A stretch of 64,000 nt of DNA from Streptomyces mashuensis (GTDB lineage Bacteria; Actinomycetota; Actinomycetes; Streptomycetales; Streptomycetaceae), in NCBI RefSeq assembly GCF_014654785.1, contig NZ_BNBD01000007.1, positions 329,531 to 393,530 on the forward strand. Reading direction: 5' to 3'. Every line of letters begins with the position of its first letter. Position 1 is the stretch's first letter. Below the pieces are notes generated by a model. It was given only the letters and a program-made list of their open reading frames with translations, had not been told where the DNA came from and ran no database searches. A program made the position numbers and the translations under genes. Shown here piece by piece: positions 7,660 to 16,413 of the stretch.

Positions 7660-10164
7660 TCAGTGGCGGTGGTCCACCACCGTCCGCAGCTTGCCCGTGC
7701 TCGGGGTGCGGGTGAAGGCCGGCAGGTCCGCCTGCTCGATCTCCAGGTCCAGCAGGCGGTCCTCGACCGCCGACCGCAGCTCCTCGTAGCCGCTCAGGAA
7801 CGCCGTACGCAGAGCCTCCGGCGCGGTGGTCGTACGTTCGACGCGGACGGTGAGGTGCTCGCGGGCCGGGGTGCGGGTGAGGATCAGCTGGAGCTCGCCG
7901 CTGTAGCCGCAGTCGCTGCCGGCTATCGCCAGGAAGCGGCGGTAGTTGAGGAAGTACGACGCCACCCGCATCACGTCGCCGCCGCGGCCCAGCAGCTCGA
8001 ACCGCGGAGAGCGGTTGCCGCAGGGGCACGGGCCGGGAACGGCGCGGCCCAGGTCGCCGATGACGTAGCGGCCCAGCTTCTGGCCCCGGCGCGCGTGGGT
8101 GGTGAACACCAGCCGGCCGGTCTCGCCGGGGGCGACCGGGCGGTCCGCGTCCGTCTCCAGGATCTCCAGCGTGTGCAGGTCGGCGTGCAGGTGGTGGACG
8201 CCGCCGGTGCTCTCGGCGCACTGGTGGCCCAGCGGGCCGAGGTCGGTGCTGCCGTAGGTGACGGAGCGGACGACCTCGATGCCGAAGTCCTCCGTGAGCG
8301 TGCGGCGCTGCTCCGCCGTGAAGTGCTCGCCGCCGTAGAAGATCTTGCGGATGCCGCCGTACGAGCGCAGCAGGTCCGCCTGGTCGTGCAGCAGCTGCCA
8401 CAGGTACGACGGCATGCCGAAGAGCGTGTCGGCCCGGTGGGCGACGAGGGTCTCGGCGGTGACGCGGTGGTCCGGGCCCGCGGCCATGGGCAGCTGGACG
8501 CCGCCCAGGCGTTCGAGGATGGAGAAGAAGCTGATGAAGCCGCCGTACATGCCGCCGCAGTAGAACAGGTTGGCGGTGCGGTCGCGGGCCGGGTCGTAGC
8601 CGGCGGCGATCAGGCCGCGGGCCGCGGCACGCATCTGCGTGTCGTAGTCGTCGTACGTGAACAGGGACAGGGCGGGCTTGCCGGTGGTGCCGCCGCTGCG
8701 GAAGTACAGCTCGGCGTCCTGCGCCGCGACGGAGTCGTTGAGCACCTGCACCGCGGCCTTGTCGAGCAGCGGGCCGTCCGGTGCCGGGAACGCCGGCGTA
8801 CGGACGAGGTCGTCGAGGCACGCGGTGGTGGCGAAGCGCTCGTCGGCCTGCACGGCGACGCGGCGGCTGTAGCGCTGCAGTGCGTACACGCCGTCGTGCG
8901 GCTCGCCCGCGTAGCTGCCCAGCATGGCGCCGACGGGGGTGACGCGCGTCGCGCCGGCCGCCAGGACCAGGCGGGACAGCTCGGCGACGTCGGCCCGGCT
9001 GCCGCCGATGCCCGCCGTCTGGAGGTAGCGGCGCATGGGCCGCAGCGTCCGCAGCAGGTCCGTGCGCGGCAGGGGCTTGACCCACACGCTGCGGTGCAGC
9101 GGCGACGCGGTCAGCGCCGGGCGGGTGTCGGCCATGACGCGCCAGGAGCCGTCGGGCGCCGCGAGGACCCGGGTCAGGCCGAGGTGCTCCTCCAGGCGGG
9201 CGACGAGCTCGGTGGCGGTGAGCTCGGCCTCCTCGCCCGGGCTCAGCGGCTGCTGCCCCTCGGCGGCCGGCTGCGCGGCCAGGGCCTCCGCCAGCCGCCC
9301 GGCGAAGGCGAAGACCTCCTTCTCGTCCTCGGTGTCGAGGTAGACGACCTGGGGGCTGGAGCACGCCTGCTGCTCCAGGAGGCACACGTCGGCGGCGAGG
9401 GCGCCGACGGTGGCGGCGTCCTGCCACGCCTCACGGGTGAGGTACGCGAACGAGATCTTGTGGCCCCACTCCACGAGCCGGCAGCCGGGCGGTACGTGCG
9501 CGGCGACGCCCTCCACGGCCGCCTCGCCGCCCCACACCGCGACCGCGTCGGCGGGCGCGCACATCTGCCGCAGCCACTCCTGCCGCGAGGACGGGAACCG
9601 CAGCACGACGACGCGTTCGGCGACGGCACCGGTCGGGTCGAGCGCGGCGAGCTCCGCGAGCAGGTGCTGGGCGAGCAGGGTGTCGGCGCTGCTCGTCTTG
9701 AGCACGTTGACGTTGCCGGCGAGCAGGCCCTCGACAACGCTCAGCGGCGCGACGGTGGCGGCGTTGCCGGGAGCGATGTGGGCGACGAGGCCGACGGGCG
9801 CCCACGCCTCGTAGACGGTCTCCTTGGCGTCGGGACGGGTCAGCCGGTGGGGCGTGCCGTCGCCGAGCTCGCGGCGCAGCTTCCGGGTGAGCTGCGGGCG
9901 GCGCAGGAACGCCGACAGCTCGGCCAGGACGGCGTCCGCCTCGTCGGCGGGCAGGTGCCCGGCCAGGCGGGTGCGGACCGGGTGGCCTGGCTCGGCCAGG
10001 GCGGCGGCGAGCGCGTCACAGGCGGCGAGGACGGTCTCGGTCTCCAGCGGCGTCGCCAGGGCGGCCTCGACGGCCTCCGGCAGCGCGGCGAGGCGGCGGC
10101 CGGCCTCCTCGTCGTCGACGAAGGCGCCCTGCCAGTAGTGGTGTTCGGTGTTCTCGGTCGTCAC
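7660..10164 (-). CDS. LuxC-type acyl reductase fused to a LuxE/PaaK-type acyl-adenylating domain
   Basis: 834 residues, GTG start at 10164 overlapping the luxE-like stop by GTGA. Residues ~1-400 are a LuxC/aldehyde-dehydrogenase-like acyl reductase: VGLVAHIAPGNAATVAPLSV, a nucleotide-binding region, and LLEQQACSSPQ with the probable acylated Cys. Residues ~440-834 are a PaaK/LuxE-like ligase with the phosphate loop YFRSGGTTGKPALS, YCGGMYGGF, GMPSYLWQLL and YGSTDLGPLG. Fused, the protein could activate a carboxylate as adenylate and reduce it to an aldehyde with NAD(P)H. In bacterial luciferase systems LuxC and LuxE are separate subunits; fusion to one chain is unusual. Last gene of a five-gene coupled operon. 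The acid substrate is unknown. Confidence 0.78.
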   Translation of the reverse strand: MTTENTEHHYWQGAFVDDEEAGRRLAALPEAVEAALATPLETETVLAACDALAAALAEPGHPVRTRLAGHLPADEADAVLAELSAFLRRPQLTRKLRRELGDGTPHRLTRPDAKETVYEAWAPVGLVAHIAPGNAATVAPLSVVEGLLAGNVNVLKTSSADTLLAQHLLAELAALDPTGAVAERVVVLRFPSSRQEWLRQMCAPADAVAVWGGEAAVEGVAAHVPPGCRLVEWGHKISFAYLTREAWQDAATVGALAADVCLLEQQACSSPQVVYLDTEDEKEVFAFAGRLAEALAAQPAAEGQQPLSPGEEAELTATELVARLEEHLGLTRVLAAPDGSWRVMADTRPALTASPLHRSVWVKPLPRTDLLRTLRPMRRYLQTAGIGGSRADVAELSRLVLAAGATRVTPVGAMLGSYAGEPHDGVYALQRYSRRVAVQADERFATTACLDDLVRTPAFPAPDGPLLDKAAVQVLNDSVAAQDAELYFRSGGTTGKPALSLFTYDDYDTQMRAAARGLIAAGYDPARDRTANLFYCGGMYGGFISFFSILERLGGVQLPMAAGPDHRVTAETLVAHRADTLFGMPSYLWQLLHDQADLLRSYGGIRKIFYGGEHFTAEQRRTLTEDFGIEVVRSVTYGSTDLGPLGHQCAESTGGVHHLHADLHTLEILETDADRPVAPGETGRLVFTTHARRGQKLGRYVIGDLGRAVPGPCPCGNRSPRFELLGRGGDVMRVASYFLNYRRFLAIAGSDCGYSGELQLILTRTPAREHLTVRVERTTTAPEALRTAFLSGYEELRSAVEDRLLDLEIEQADLPAFTRTPSTGKLRTVVDHRH

Positions 10165-11327
10165 GACAGGCCCTTCATCAGTTCGGCGGCGGCAACCGCA
10201 CAGCTTCGGTTCCGGCTCACTCCGGCGCGGCCGCGGTGGACGAACCAGGGGGTGTCCAGCTCGCAGCCGCAGCTCTCGCCCGGATGCAGCTCGGCCAGGT
10301 CGCCCATGACGACGCTCTGCGCCGGCACGGAGGTGATGTACGGCGACACGAGGTGCAGGAAGCCCACCTCGCCGTACGGCAGCGGCTCCAGGGTGCGCGT
10401 GTCGCGGACGAACACGCGGGACCAGACGGGGGCGTGCAGGCGGTGCTGCGCGCACTCGATGTAGGGGATGCAGTGCTCGACGGAGCCGAAGGTGTCGCGG
10501 ATCCGGTCCGAGGGGACGCCGAGCTGCTCGGTGACGCGGGCGTAGAAGGTGTCCTTGCCGATCTGCTGGTCGGCGTGGCCCTTCCAGCCGCCGCCCAGGA
10601 TCACGAGGGAGCCTTCCGGCAGCCGCACGGGCGGCAGGCCCATGGCCCGCATGCGCTCCAGGGTGAACCACAGGAACGCCGGGAAGCCGAGGATGCGCAC
10701 GGGGACGTCGTCCTGCGCGAAGCGCCGGAGCGCGGCGATGCAGCCGAACGGGTCGAACTCGTGGCCGTTCCCGGTGTGGCGCAGGGCGTACTCGACCTGC
10801 CGGGCCGGCGCGAAGTCGCACAGGTAGTTGTCGGTGAAGGAGGTGCCGAGCTTCAGGTCGGGGGCCGGCTGGTAGCTGTAGAGCAGGTAGTTGACCTCCT
10901 CGTGGGGCGTGATCCAGCCGTTGCGCTCGAAGATGCGGGCCACCATGCGCTGGGCGGAGCGGATGGTCCAGGTGTCGAAGAACATCTGCGACTTCTGGCC
11001 GGTGGTGCCGGAGGACGTCAGGTGCAGGTCGACGGCGTCGCGGTCGATGGAGAGCACTTCGTGCCGCTTGAAGAAGTTCGCGTGCACCAGCGGCGCCCGG
11101 AAGGGCTCACCGGCCGCGGTGGCCTCGTACAGGCTGCGGAAGAACGGCGAGCGTTCGGCGTGCCAGGCGTTGATCTCGGCCATGGCGGTGGCGAACAGCT
11201 CGTCCTCGGCAGGGCCGGTGGCGTACGGGTCGGTCAGGTCGCACAGCCGCTGCACCGCTGCGAGCGCGGCCGGGTCGGGCACGGCGACCGGTGCGAGATG
11301 GGAGTTGACCGGATCGTTCGGGTTCAT
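10161..11327 (-). CDS. LuxE-type acyl-protein synthetase
   Basis: 388 residues, ATG at 11327 with GAGG ~8 bp upstream and a 4-bp overlap with the GNAT gene. The adenylation loop is HLTSSGTTGQKSQMFFD, then LLYSYQPAPDLKLGTSFTDN, ILGGGWKGHADQQIGKD and FGSVEHCIPYIEC. Near the C-terminus VHRGRAGVSRNRSCAVAAAE supplies a Cys in the position of the acyl-carrying Cys of Vibrio LuxE. LuxE activates an acid with ATP, takes it as a thioester and passes it to LuxC. Presence immediately before the LuxC-LuxE fusion gives two ligase-type domains per reductase in the operon, suggesting two acids or a two-step relay. Confidence 0.8.
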   Translation of the reverse strand: MNPNDPVNSHLAPVAVPDPAALAAVQRLCDLTDPYATGPAEDELFATAMAEINAWHAERSPFFRSLYEATAAGEPFRAPLVHANFFKRHEVLSIDRDAVDLHLTSSGTTGQKSQMFFDTWTIRSAQRMVARIFERNGWITPHEEVNYLLYSYQPAPDLKLGTSFTDNYLCDFAPARQVEYALRHTGNGHEFDPFGCIAALRRFAQDDVPVRILGFPAFLWFTLERMRAMGLPPVRLPEGSLVILGGGWKGHADQQIGKDTFYARVTEQLGVPSDRIRDTFGSVEHCIPYIECAQHRLHAPVWSRVFVRDTRTLEPLPYGEVGFLHLVSPYITSVPAQSVVMGDLAELHPGESCGCELDTPWFVHRGRAGVSRNRSCAVAAAELMKGLS

Positions 11328-12517
11328 GGGGCAACCTCGAGTGTGGGCAGGTAGGTGGCCGCCCAGGCCGAAAGGTAGGCGTCCAGGTAGGGCTGGAGGG
11401 CGGTGTCGACGACCACGCCGCGGAAGTCGATCTGTTCGGCGGTGCGGGTCATCACGACGTAGTCGTGGAAGCCGTCGCCGTCCGGGTCGGGGCGCATCGC
11501 CGGGTACAGGGCGCTGGGGATGAACCCCTGGGCGAGGAAGGCCGACAGCGGCCCGTGCTCGGCGAGCGGCACGAGCGCCTCGACGTACCCGGTGCCGGCC
11601 CGGGTGAGGGTCCGGGTGATGGCCTCCAGGTACCCGGCGGCGGTGGCCGGGGACGGGTGGGCCGCGATCAGGGCGCAGTAGCGGCCGGTGCGGTTGAGGT
11701 AGGCGTACACCTCGAAGGCGCCGTCGTCCGCGACGAGCAGGGCGTTGGGTGTGTGCAGCGGGTAGAACCAGCTGGTGGCGTCCGGGAAGCGCTCGTGGAA
11801 GCGGCGGCGTACGAAGGCGGGCGCCTCGACGATCTCCAGCCGCGCCGCCGAGTGGCCCCGGGGCGCGGGGGCCGGCGGGGTGGTGCGGGGTTCGGGGCCG
11901 TCGGTGCCCAGGGTGAGGGCGACGGTGCGCAGCAGCGGGGCGAGCGGTGCGGGGACCTCGGGCACGGGGCGGCGCCGGTCCAGGACGCCGGGGGAGTGAC
12001 GCGCGTAGAGTGCGAGGCTCTCGCGGCTGCTGAGGTCGACGGCGTTGGGCAGGACGCCCAGCGGCCGGAAGCCGTTGCGGGTGACGACGCGCTGCGGGCC
12101 CGGGCTGACGGTCCGTACGGTCGCGTACACCGAGTCCAGGCGGTCGGCGCCGGTGCCGAGCCGCTGCCGGCACAGCGCGTCGGTCAGGGTGCCGGCCAGG
12201 CCGCCGGCCCGGTGGTCGGGGTGCACGGCCAGCCCTTCGAGGCGGCCGATGCGGCTGCCGGGCTCGCCGTGGATCGCCGCCGAGCCGGCCAGGTGGCCGG
12301 TGCGGGAACAGCGGGCCACCAGCCACAGGGTGTGCGGGTCGGCGATGAGCCGGGACATCTCGGCGGGGTCGGTGCCGAGCGCGGCCGGGTAGTGCGGGCC
12401 GTAGACGGCGTAGTAGAGCTGGCGCAGGTCGGCGATGTCGGCGGGGGCCGCCCGGTCGATCGTCGTGGTCGTGGCGGTGGCGGTGGTCGTGGCGGTGGTG
12501 CTCGCCGTGGTGGTCAT
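11324..12517 (-). CDS. double-GNAT-domain N-acetyltransferase-like protein
   Basis: 397 residues. A low-complexity Thr/Ala N-terminus (~20 residues, encoded by a run of ggt/gcg-type repeats at 12440-12517) precedes a GNAT domain with motif A LAVHPDHRAGGLAGTLTDAL. A second, more divergent GNAT-like half follows after ~res 215 (FYPLHTPNALLVADDGAFEV, a YCALIAAHPS strand). GGAGGAGAG precedes the ATG. Both ends overlap neighbours by ATGA. Such enzymes move acyl groups from acyl-CoA or acyl carriers to amines; with LuxC/LuxE partners it may acylate or process the aldehyde-derived product. Substrate unknown. Confidence 0.65.
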   Translation of the reverse strand: MTTTASTTATTTATATTTTIDRAAPADIADLRQLYYAVYGPHYPAALGTDPAEMSRLIADPHTLWLVARCSRTGHLAGSAAIHGEPGSRIGRLEGLAVHPDHRAGGLAGTLTDALCRQRLGTGADRLDSVYATVRTVSPGPQRVVTRNGFRPLGVLPNAVDLSSRESLALYARHSPGVLDRRRPVPEVPAPLAPLLRTVALTLGTDGPEPRTTPPAPAPRGHSAARLEIVEAPAFVRRRFHERFPDATSWFYPLHTPNALLVADDGAFEVYAYLNRTGRYCALIAAHPSPATAAGYLEAITRTLTRAGTGYVEALVPLAEHGPLSAFLAQGFIPSALYPAMRPDPDGDGFHDYVVMTRTAEQIDFRGVVVDTALQPYLDAYLSAWAATYLPTLEVAP

Positions 12518-13809
12518 CGCTCTCCTCCGGAGGCGGTGAACTGGGGTTCGGGGGTTGCGGGGGCGGCATCGGCGGTGCGCTCCTCGCGGAGCAGCGCGAG
12601 CGCGCAGGCCGCCGGCAGCAGTCCGGCCGCCTGGACCAGGCAGAGGGTGCGCGGCCCGACGTGGTCGCCGAGCAGGCCGAAGAACAGCGAGGCGACGGGG
12701 AAGGTCGCGCCGAGGACGGCCTGCATGACGGCGAAGAAGCCGGGCTTGTCGGCCGGCGGCACCAGCCGCTGGAACAGCGCCACGAAGCGCACCCCGATGA
12801 CACCGACGCACCAGCCGGCCACGAGCAGGCAGCCGGCCATGACCGGGCGGCCCGGCAGCAGGCCCGGCACGGCCAGGGCGGCGGCCATGACGGCCAGCAG
12901 GCAGGAACCGGCGGTCGTGGGCCGGCCGGGGACGCGGGCCCCGGTGAAGGACCCGAGGAGGGTGCCGGTGCCGAGGGCGGCCTCCAGCAGGGCCACCGTG
13001 CCGCCGCCCTCCTCCAGCACGGACCGGGTGTAGAGGGGGATGACGACGAAGACGGCGGTGGTGAAGAGGTTGGCCGCAGTGAAGCACAGCAGGATGCGGC
13101 GGACGAAGGGGAGCCCGCCGAGGATCCGGTGCAGGTTCGGCCGGGCGGCGGCGTCCGCGCCTTCGTCGGAGCCGGGAGCGGCCTGCGGGCGGAAGCGGAC
13201 CGTCGTGATGAGGACGGCCGCCGTCCCGTAGGCGGCGGCGCAGCCGGTGGCGAGGCCGGCCAGGCCCGCGCGGTCGACGATCAGGGCGCCGAGGAGGGCG
13301 CCGCCCAGGCTCGCCAGGGACTGGGTGGACAGTTCGAAGCCGGTGGCGGCCTCGATGTCCGCGTCGTCGACGAGTTCGGGGACGGAGGTGGTCAGGCAGG
13401 GGTCGAAGAACGCCTGGCAGGTGGCCAGCGCCAGCGTCGCGGCGTACGCGGCGGGCAGCGGCAGGCCGGCGGTGTACGCCCAGCAGGCGAGGGCGGCGGC
13501 CGTGGTGCCCGCGCCGGCGGCGGCCGTGCGCAGCACCGAGCGGTGGGCGTGGCGGGCGACGGTCCGGGCGACCACGGGTGCCAGGGCGACCGCGGGCAGG
13601 GTGCTGACGGCCATGAACAGCCCGGAGGCCAGGCCGCGGCCGCCGCTCACGGCGTAGGCGACGAGCCACCAGGAGACGCCGACCTGGAACATGCGCACCG
13701 CGGCCTGCGTGAGCACCTGGGCCGCCCAGACGGTGCCGAAGGCCCGGTTGCGCAGGACGAGGGGCGTACGACGCGTGCGACGCCCGGCTTCGGGGACGGA
13801 GGCGCTCAT
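12514..13809 (-). CDS. MFS transporter (12-TM exporter-like)
   Basis: 431 residues with about 12 hydrophobic segments; opening helix around FGTVWAAQVLTQAAVRMFQV, typical of MFS_3/antibiotic-efflux-type carriers similar to macrolide exporters. It is coupled by ATGA overlaps to the AMP ligase upstream and the GNAT gene downstream, so it is probably the dedicated exporter of the operon's product. The transported molecule cannot be read from sequence. Confidence 0.75.
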   Translation of the reverse strand: MSASVPEAGRRTRRTPLVLRNRAFGTVWAAQVLTQAAVRMFQVGVSWWLVAYAVSGGRGLASGLFMAVSTLPAVALAPVVARTVARHAHRSVLRTAAAGAGTTAAALACWAYTAGLPLPAAYAATLALATCQAFFDPCLTTSVPELVDDADIEAATGFELSTQSLASLGGALLGALIVDRAGLAGLATGCAAAYGTAAVLITTVRFRPQAAPGSDEGADAAARPNLHRILGGLPFVRRILLCFTAANLFTTAVFVVIPLYTRSVLEEGGGTVALLEAALGTGTLLGSFTGARVPGRPTTAGSCLLAVMAAALAVPGLLPGRPVMAGCLLVAGWCVGVIGVRFVALFQRLVPPADKPGFFAVMQAVLGATFPVASLFFGLLGDHVGPRTLCLVQAAGLLPAACALALLREERTADAAPATPEPQFTASGGER

Positions 13810-15077
13810 GCGGTCGGCCTCTCGTCGATGACGCGGACGAGCTTGCCCGAGCGGGGGTTGACGGTCAGGTCGCCGTGGCGCACCCATTCGACGGTGACCG
13901 GGTGCACATGGCCGGCCCGGACGCTGTCGGGGTACAGGGGGCGCACCTCGTCCAGGTGCGTGACGACCGACTTGGCCAGCACTTCCAGGCCGGCCGGGTC
14001 GTCGTCGCCGGGGGCGGTGGCCAGGCGCAGGACGAGCCCGTCGCGGCCGTCCCGGCGGCGGACGACGAGCTGGGTGCCGGTGATGCGGCCGTCGGTGTCG
14101 GCCTCGGCGACGGCGGCGAAGGTGTCCTGCGCGTAGAGGGAGACGGGTCCGACGCGTACGCCCTCCTCGGCCCGGCCGAGGATGCGGAAAGTGCCGGCCC
14201 CGGGGTCGATCCACTCCGCGCGGTCGCCGGCGGGGTAGCGGATGACGGGCATGAGACGGCGGTACAGCTGGGTGACGACGACGCGTCCGGGGCGGCCGGC
14301 CTCGTGGACGGGCTCCCCGGTGGTCTCGTCGAGGATCTCGACGACGGTGTGCGGGGTGAAGGCGCGGTGCAGGCGGGTGTCCGGGCCGGGCACGGGCCGG
14401 CCCAGGAGGCCGGCGTCGACGCTTGCGTAGCCGAGGGAGCGCGCTTCGGCACGGGGGAACGCGGCGGTCAGCAGCCTGCGCTGGTCGTCGAAGAGGGCCT
14501 CGCCGCCGAAGAACAGCAGCTCGACGGAGGGCAGGGTGCGGCCCGTGGCGACGACGTGCTCGGCGAGGCGGCACAGGGTCGTCGGCGTGCCGGCGACGAC
14601 CTGGGCCGCGAAGTCCAGGAGCGCGGTGACGGTGGTTGCGGGGTCGGCGGCGCCGCCGATGGGCAGGCGGACGTTGTCGACGGGGGCCTGGGCGAGGGAG
14701 TCCAGGACGAAGAGGAAGCTGGCGTAGAGCTCGCCGGCGTAGAACAGGTCCGCCACCCGGTGGCCGGCGCGCAGGCCGGCGTCGACGAGGCCCTGGCCGA
14801 AGGCGGCGGTGAACTCCCGCCATTCCTCGCGGGAGTAGCAGGAGAACTTGGGGGCGCCGGTGGTGCCGCCGGTCTTGTAGACGACCGCCTCCGACAGCGG
14901 GCCGGTCAGGACCTGGTTGCCGTGCAGCGTGTTGGCCGCCCAGAAGGCGTCCTGGTCGACGACGGGCAGGTCGGTCAGCCGGTCGGTGCCGGGCGGCAGA
15001 CCGGCGTAGAGCGCCGCATAAAAGGGGGAGTTATGGCGGGCATAACGGATGAGGTCCGAAAGTTGAAGGACGGACAT
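13806..15077 (-). CDS. PaaK/EhpF-like AMP-dependent carboxylate ligase
   Basis: 423 residues, ATG at 15077 with AAAGG about 6 bp upstream; a longer frame to 15308 lacks a site. Adenylation loop YKTGGTTGAPKFSCYSREEW, then LFYAGELYASFLFV, VVAGTPTTLCRLAEHV, LLFFGGEALFDDQRR, SLGYASVDAGLLG and C-terminal PVIRYPAGDRAEW plus a final KLVRVID. This is the phenylacetate-CoA-ligase/coenzyme-F390-synthetase branch that includes EhpF of griseoluteic acid biosynthesis. It likely makes an aryl or acyl adenylate. First gene of the coupled minus-strand operon; no carrier protein domain is present, so the acyl acceptor is presumably a partner reductase or CoA. Confidence 0.72.
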   Translation of the reverse strand: MSVLQLSDLIRYARHNSPFYAALYAGLPPGTDRLTDLPVVDQDAFWAANTLHGNQVLTGPLSEAVVYKTGGTTGAPKFSCYSREEWREFTAAFGQGLVDAGLRAGHRVADLFYAGELYASFLFVLDSLAQAPVDNVRLPIGGAADPATTVTALLDFAAQVVAGTPTTLCRLAEHVVATGRTLPSVELLFFGGEALFDDQRRLLTAAFPRAEARSLGYASVDAGLLGRPVPGPDTRLHRAFTPHTVVEILDETTGEPVHEAGRPGRVVVTQLYRRLMPVIRYPAGDRAEWIDPGAGTFRILGRAEEGVRVGPVSLYAQDTFAAVAEADTDGRITGTQLVVRRRDGRDGLVLRLATAPGDDDPAGLEVLAKSVVTHLDEVRPLYPDSVRAGHVHPVTVEWVRHGDLTVNPRSGKLVRVIDERPTA

Positions 15078-15514
15078 ACGGCCTTTGCCTAGGTCGTTCG
15101 GTTGGTTGAAGATTGTGCGGTTTTTCGTGGCACAGCAACGCGCGGCGGGGTCTGGCCAGTTGATCCCGTCGCGCGACTGTCGAAGGTGTTCCGTGAAGTG
15201 CGTGGATTGCATCCTCACCGTCGTGACGCGACTACGATTTGAGATCTGACGCGCGGTCACGGGGGAACGCCTTAGAAGATAGCGCACAGCGCGCGCTTCT
15301 CTGACCACATGTCAGGTGAACGTGGCCTGAAACCTTGCTTTCATCTGTCAGGGGTACGTCAGGGCCGGTCGCCCACCGGGCATCCCCGGCGGCCGGCCCG
15401 GCGGGCAGCGTGGCGGAATCTGCGCACGGCGGGCCCCCGGCGGCCCGGGGCGGGGGTGTGCAACCGCGGTGTGCGGCAGGACCGGTCGCCCCGGAAGTCT
15501 GATATACAGACGTC
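15078..15514. promoter_or_regulatory. divergent intergenic region between ligase operon and luciferase-like monooxygenase gene
   Basis: This 437-bp stretch has no convincing gene. It is less GC-rich on the operon side (around 15100-15250). Visible signals: an inverted repeat CTGAC-cacat-GTCAG at 15301-15315; two similar direct copies TGTCAGGTGAACGT (15310-15323) and TGTCAGGGGTACGT (15346-15359), 12 of 14 identical, 36 bp apart; and the dyad GTCTG-atata-CAGAC at 15497-15511 abutting the ATG at 15515. The layout suggests at least two operators controlling divergent promoters. Confidence 0.5.
15497..15511. promoter_or_regulatory. palindromic operator overlapping the start of the luciferase-like gene
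   Basis: Arms GTCTG and CAGAC flank a 5-bp ATATA centre. The dyad ends 3 bp before the ATG, where a ribosome binding site would sit; none is seen there. The centre also fits a -10 element (TATACA, 15503-15508), so the transcript could be leaderless, with the operator controlling promoter access. This is inferred from sequence alone; no cognate TetR or GntR gene is adjacent. Confidence 0.4.
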
Positions 15515-16396
15515 ATGCCTTCGCAGCGCCAATTACGCTTCGGTGTCAACATGTTCGTTCCCGGTTCGCGCCGCGAGTGGAGCGCGAAATTCCGCAGAGC
15601 CGAGGAACTCGGTTTCGACGTCATCGGAGTGGCCGATCACCTCGGGTTCTCCGCGCCTTTCCCGGCAATGCTGCTCGCCGCCGAAGCGACCGAACGCGTA
15701 CGGCTGAACACATTCGTACTGAACACGCCGTTCTACAACCCCGTCCTCCTCGCACGTGACGTGGCGAGCACCGACCAATTCATCGACGGTCGCATGGAAC
15801 TCGGGCTCGGCGCAGGCTATGTGAAGGCCGAGTACGACGCCGCGGGAATGCCGTTCCCCAGCGGCGGGAAACGGGTCGAACAGCTGGAACGGACGGTCAC
15901 CACGTTGCGTTCCCTGTTCGCGGACAAGGAATACCAGCCGCGTCCGGCCCAGCCGTCCGGGCCTCCGCTGCTGATCGCGGGCTGGGGCGACCGGCTGCTG
16001 CGGGTGGCCGCCGCGCACGCCGACATCATCGCCTTTCCCGGCGGCTGGGCCAGTGCCGACGGCGAGGACATTCATCTGGCCGGCGCCGCACAGATGGAGG
16101 AACGGCTCGCCTATGTGCGCGGCCTGCTCGGTGACCGCGCCGACGCCGTGGAGCTGAACCTTCTGGTGCAGCAGGTGATTCCGCCCGCCGCACAGTCCGT
16201 GATGCCCGACAGGTTCGAGCCGCTGCCGCCTGATGCCGCACACAGCCCCGAGGAGATTCCCAGCGTACTGACCGGAACCCCGGCGGAGATGGCGCAACAA
16301 ATCGAGGACCGCCGCGAACGCTACGGCTTCACCTATTTCACGGTCATGGAATACAACATGGAGAACTTCGCGCCGGTCATCGCCGAGCTGCGCTGA
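15515..16396 (+). CDS. luciferase-like monooxygenase superfamily protein (F420-dependent LLM class, TIGR03621-like)
   Basis: 293 residues. TIM-barrel LLM features: LRFGVNMFVPGSRREW at the first strand, RAEELGFDVIGVADHLG, RVRLNTFVLNTPFYNPVLLA, GRMELGLGAGYVKAEYDAAG and the C-terminal GTPAEMAQQIEDRRERYGFT. Actinobacterial members of this branch generally use F420 or FMN to oxidise or reduce small molecules; it is not a true LuxA. The ATG is 3 bp after an operator dyad and lacks a Shine-Dalgarno. It is followed 17 bp later by a phosphatase gene and sits between two carboxylate-reductase modules, so an aldehyde- or amine-modifying role is plausible but inferred. Confidence 0.75.
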   Translation: MPSQRQLRFGVNMFVPGSRREWSAKFRRAEELGFDVIGVADHLGFSAPFPAMLLAAEATERVRLNTFVLNTPFYNPVLLARDVASTDQFIDGRMELGLGAGYVKAEYDAAGMPFPSGGKRVEQLERTVTTLRSLFADKEYQPRPAQPSGPPLLIAGWGDRLLRVAAAHADIIAFPGGWASADGEDIHLAGAAQMEERLAYVRGLLGDRADAVELNLLVQQVIPPAAQSVMPDRFEPLPPDAAHSPEEIPSVLTGTPAEMAQQIEDRRERYGFTYFTVMEYNMENFAPVIAELR

Positions 16397-16413
16397 CGGG
16401 AAAAGGCGACCCC

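Noticed and set aside
7660..10821. Start of the LuxC-LuxE fusion at the upstream end of the open frame
   Set aside because: The added residues are an antisense-like Arg/Pro/His-rich shadow of luxE; the GTG at 10164 overlaps the luxE stop.
7660..16396. Complete bacterial bioluminescence (lux) operon
   Set aside because: LuxC and LuxE types are present but the monooxygenase belongs to the F420/LLM branch, and there is no LuxB or LuxD.
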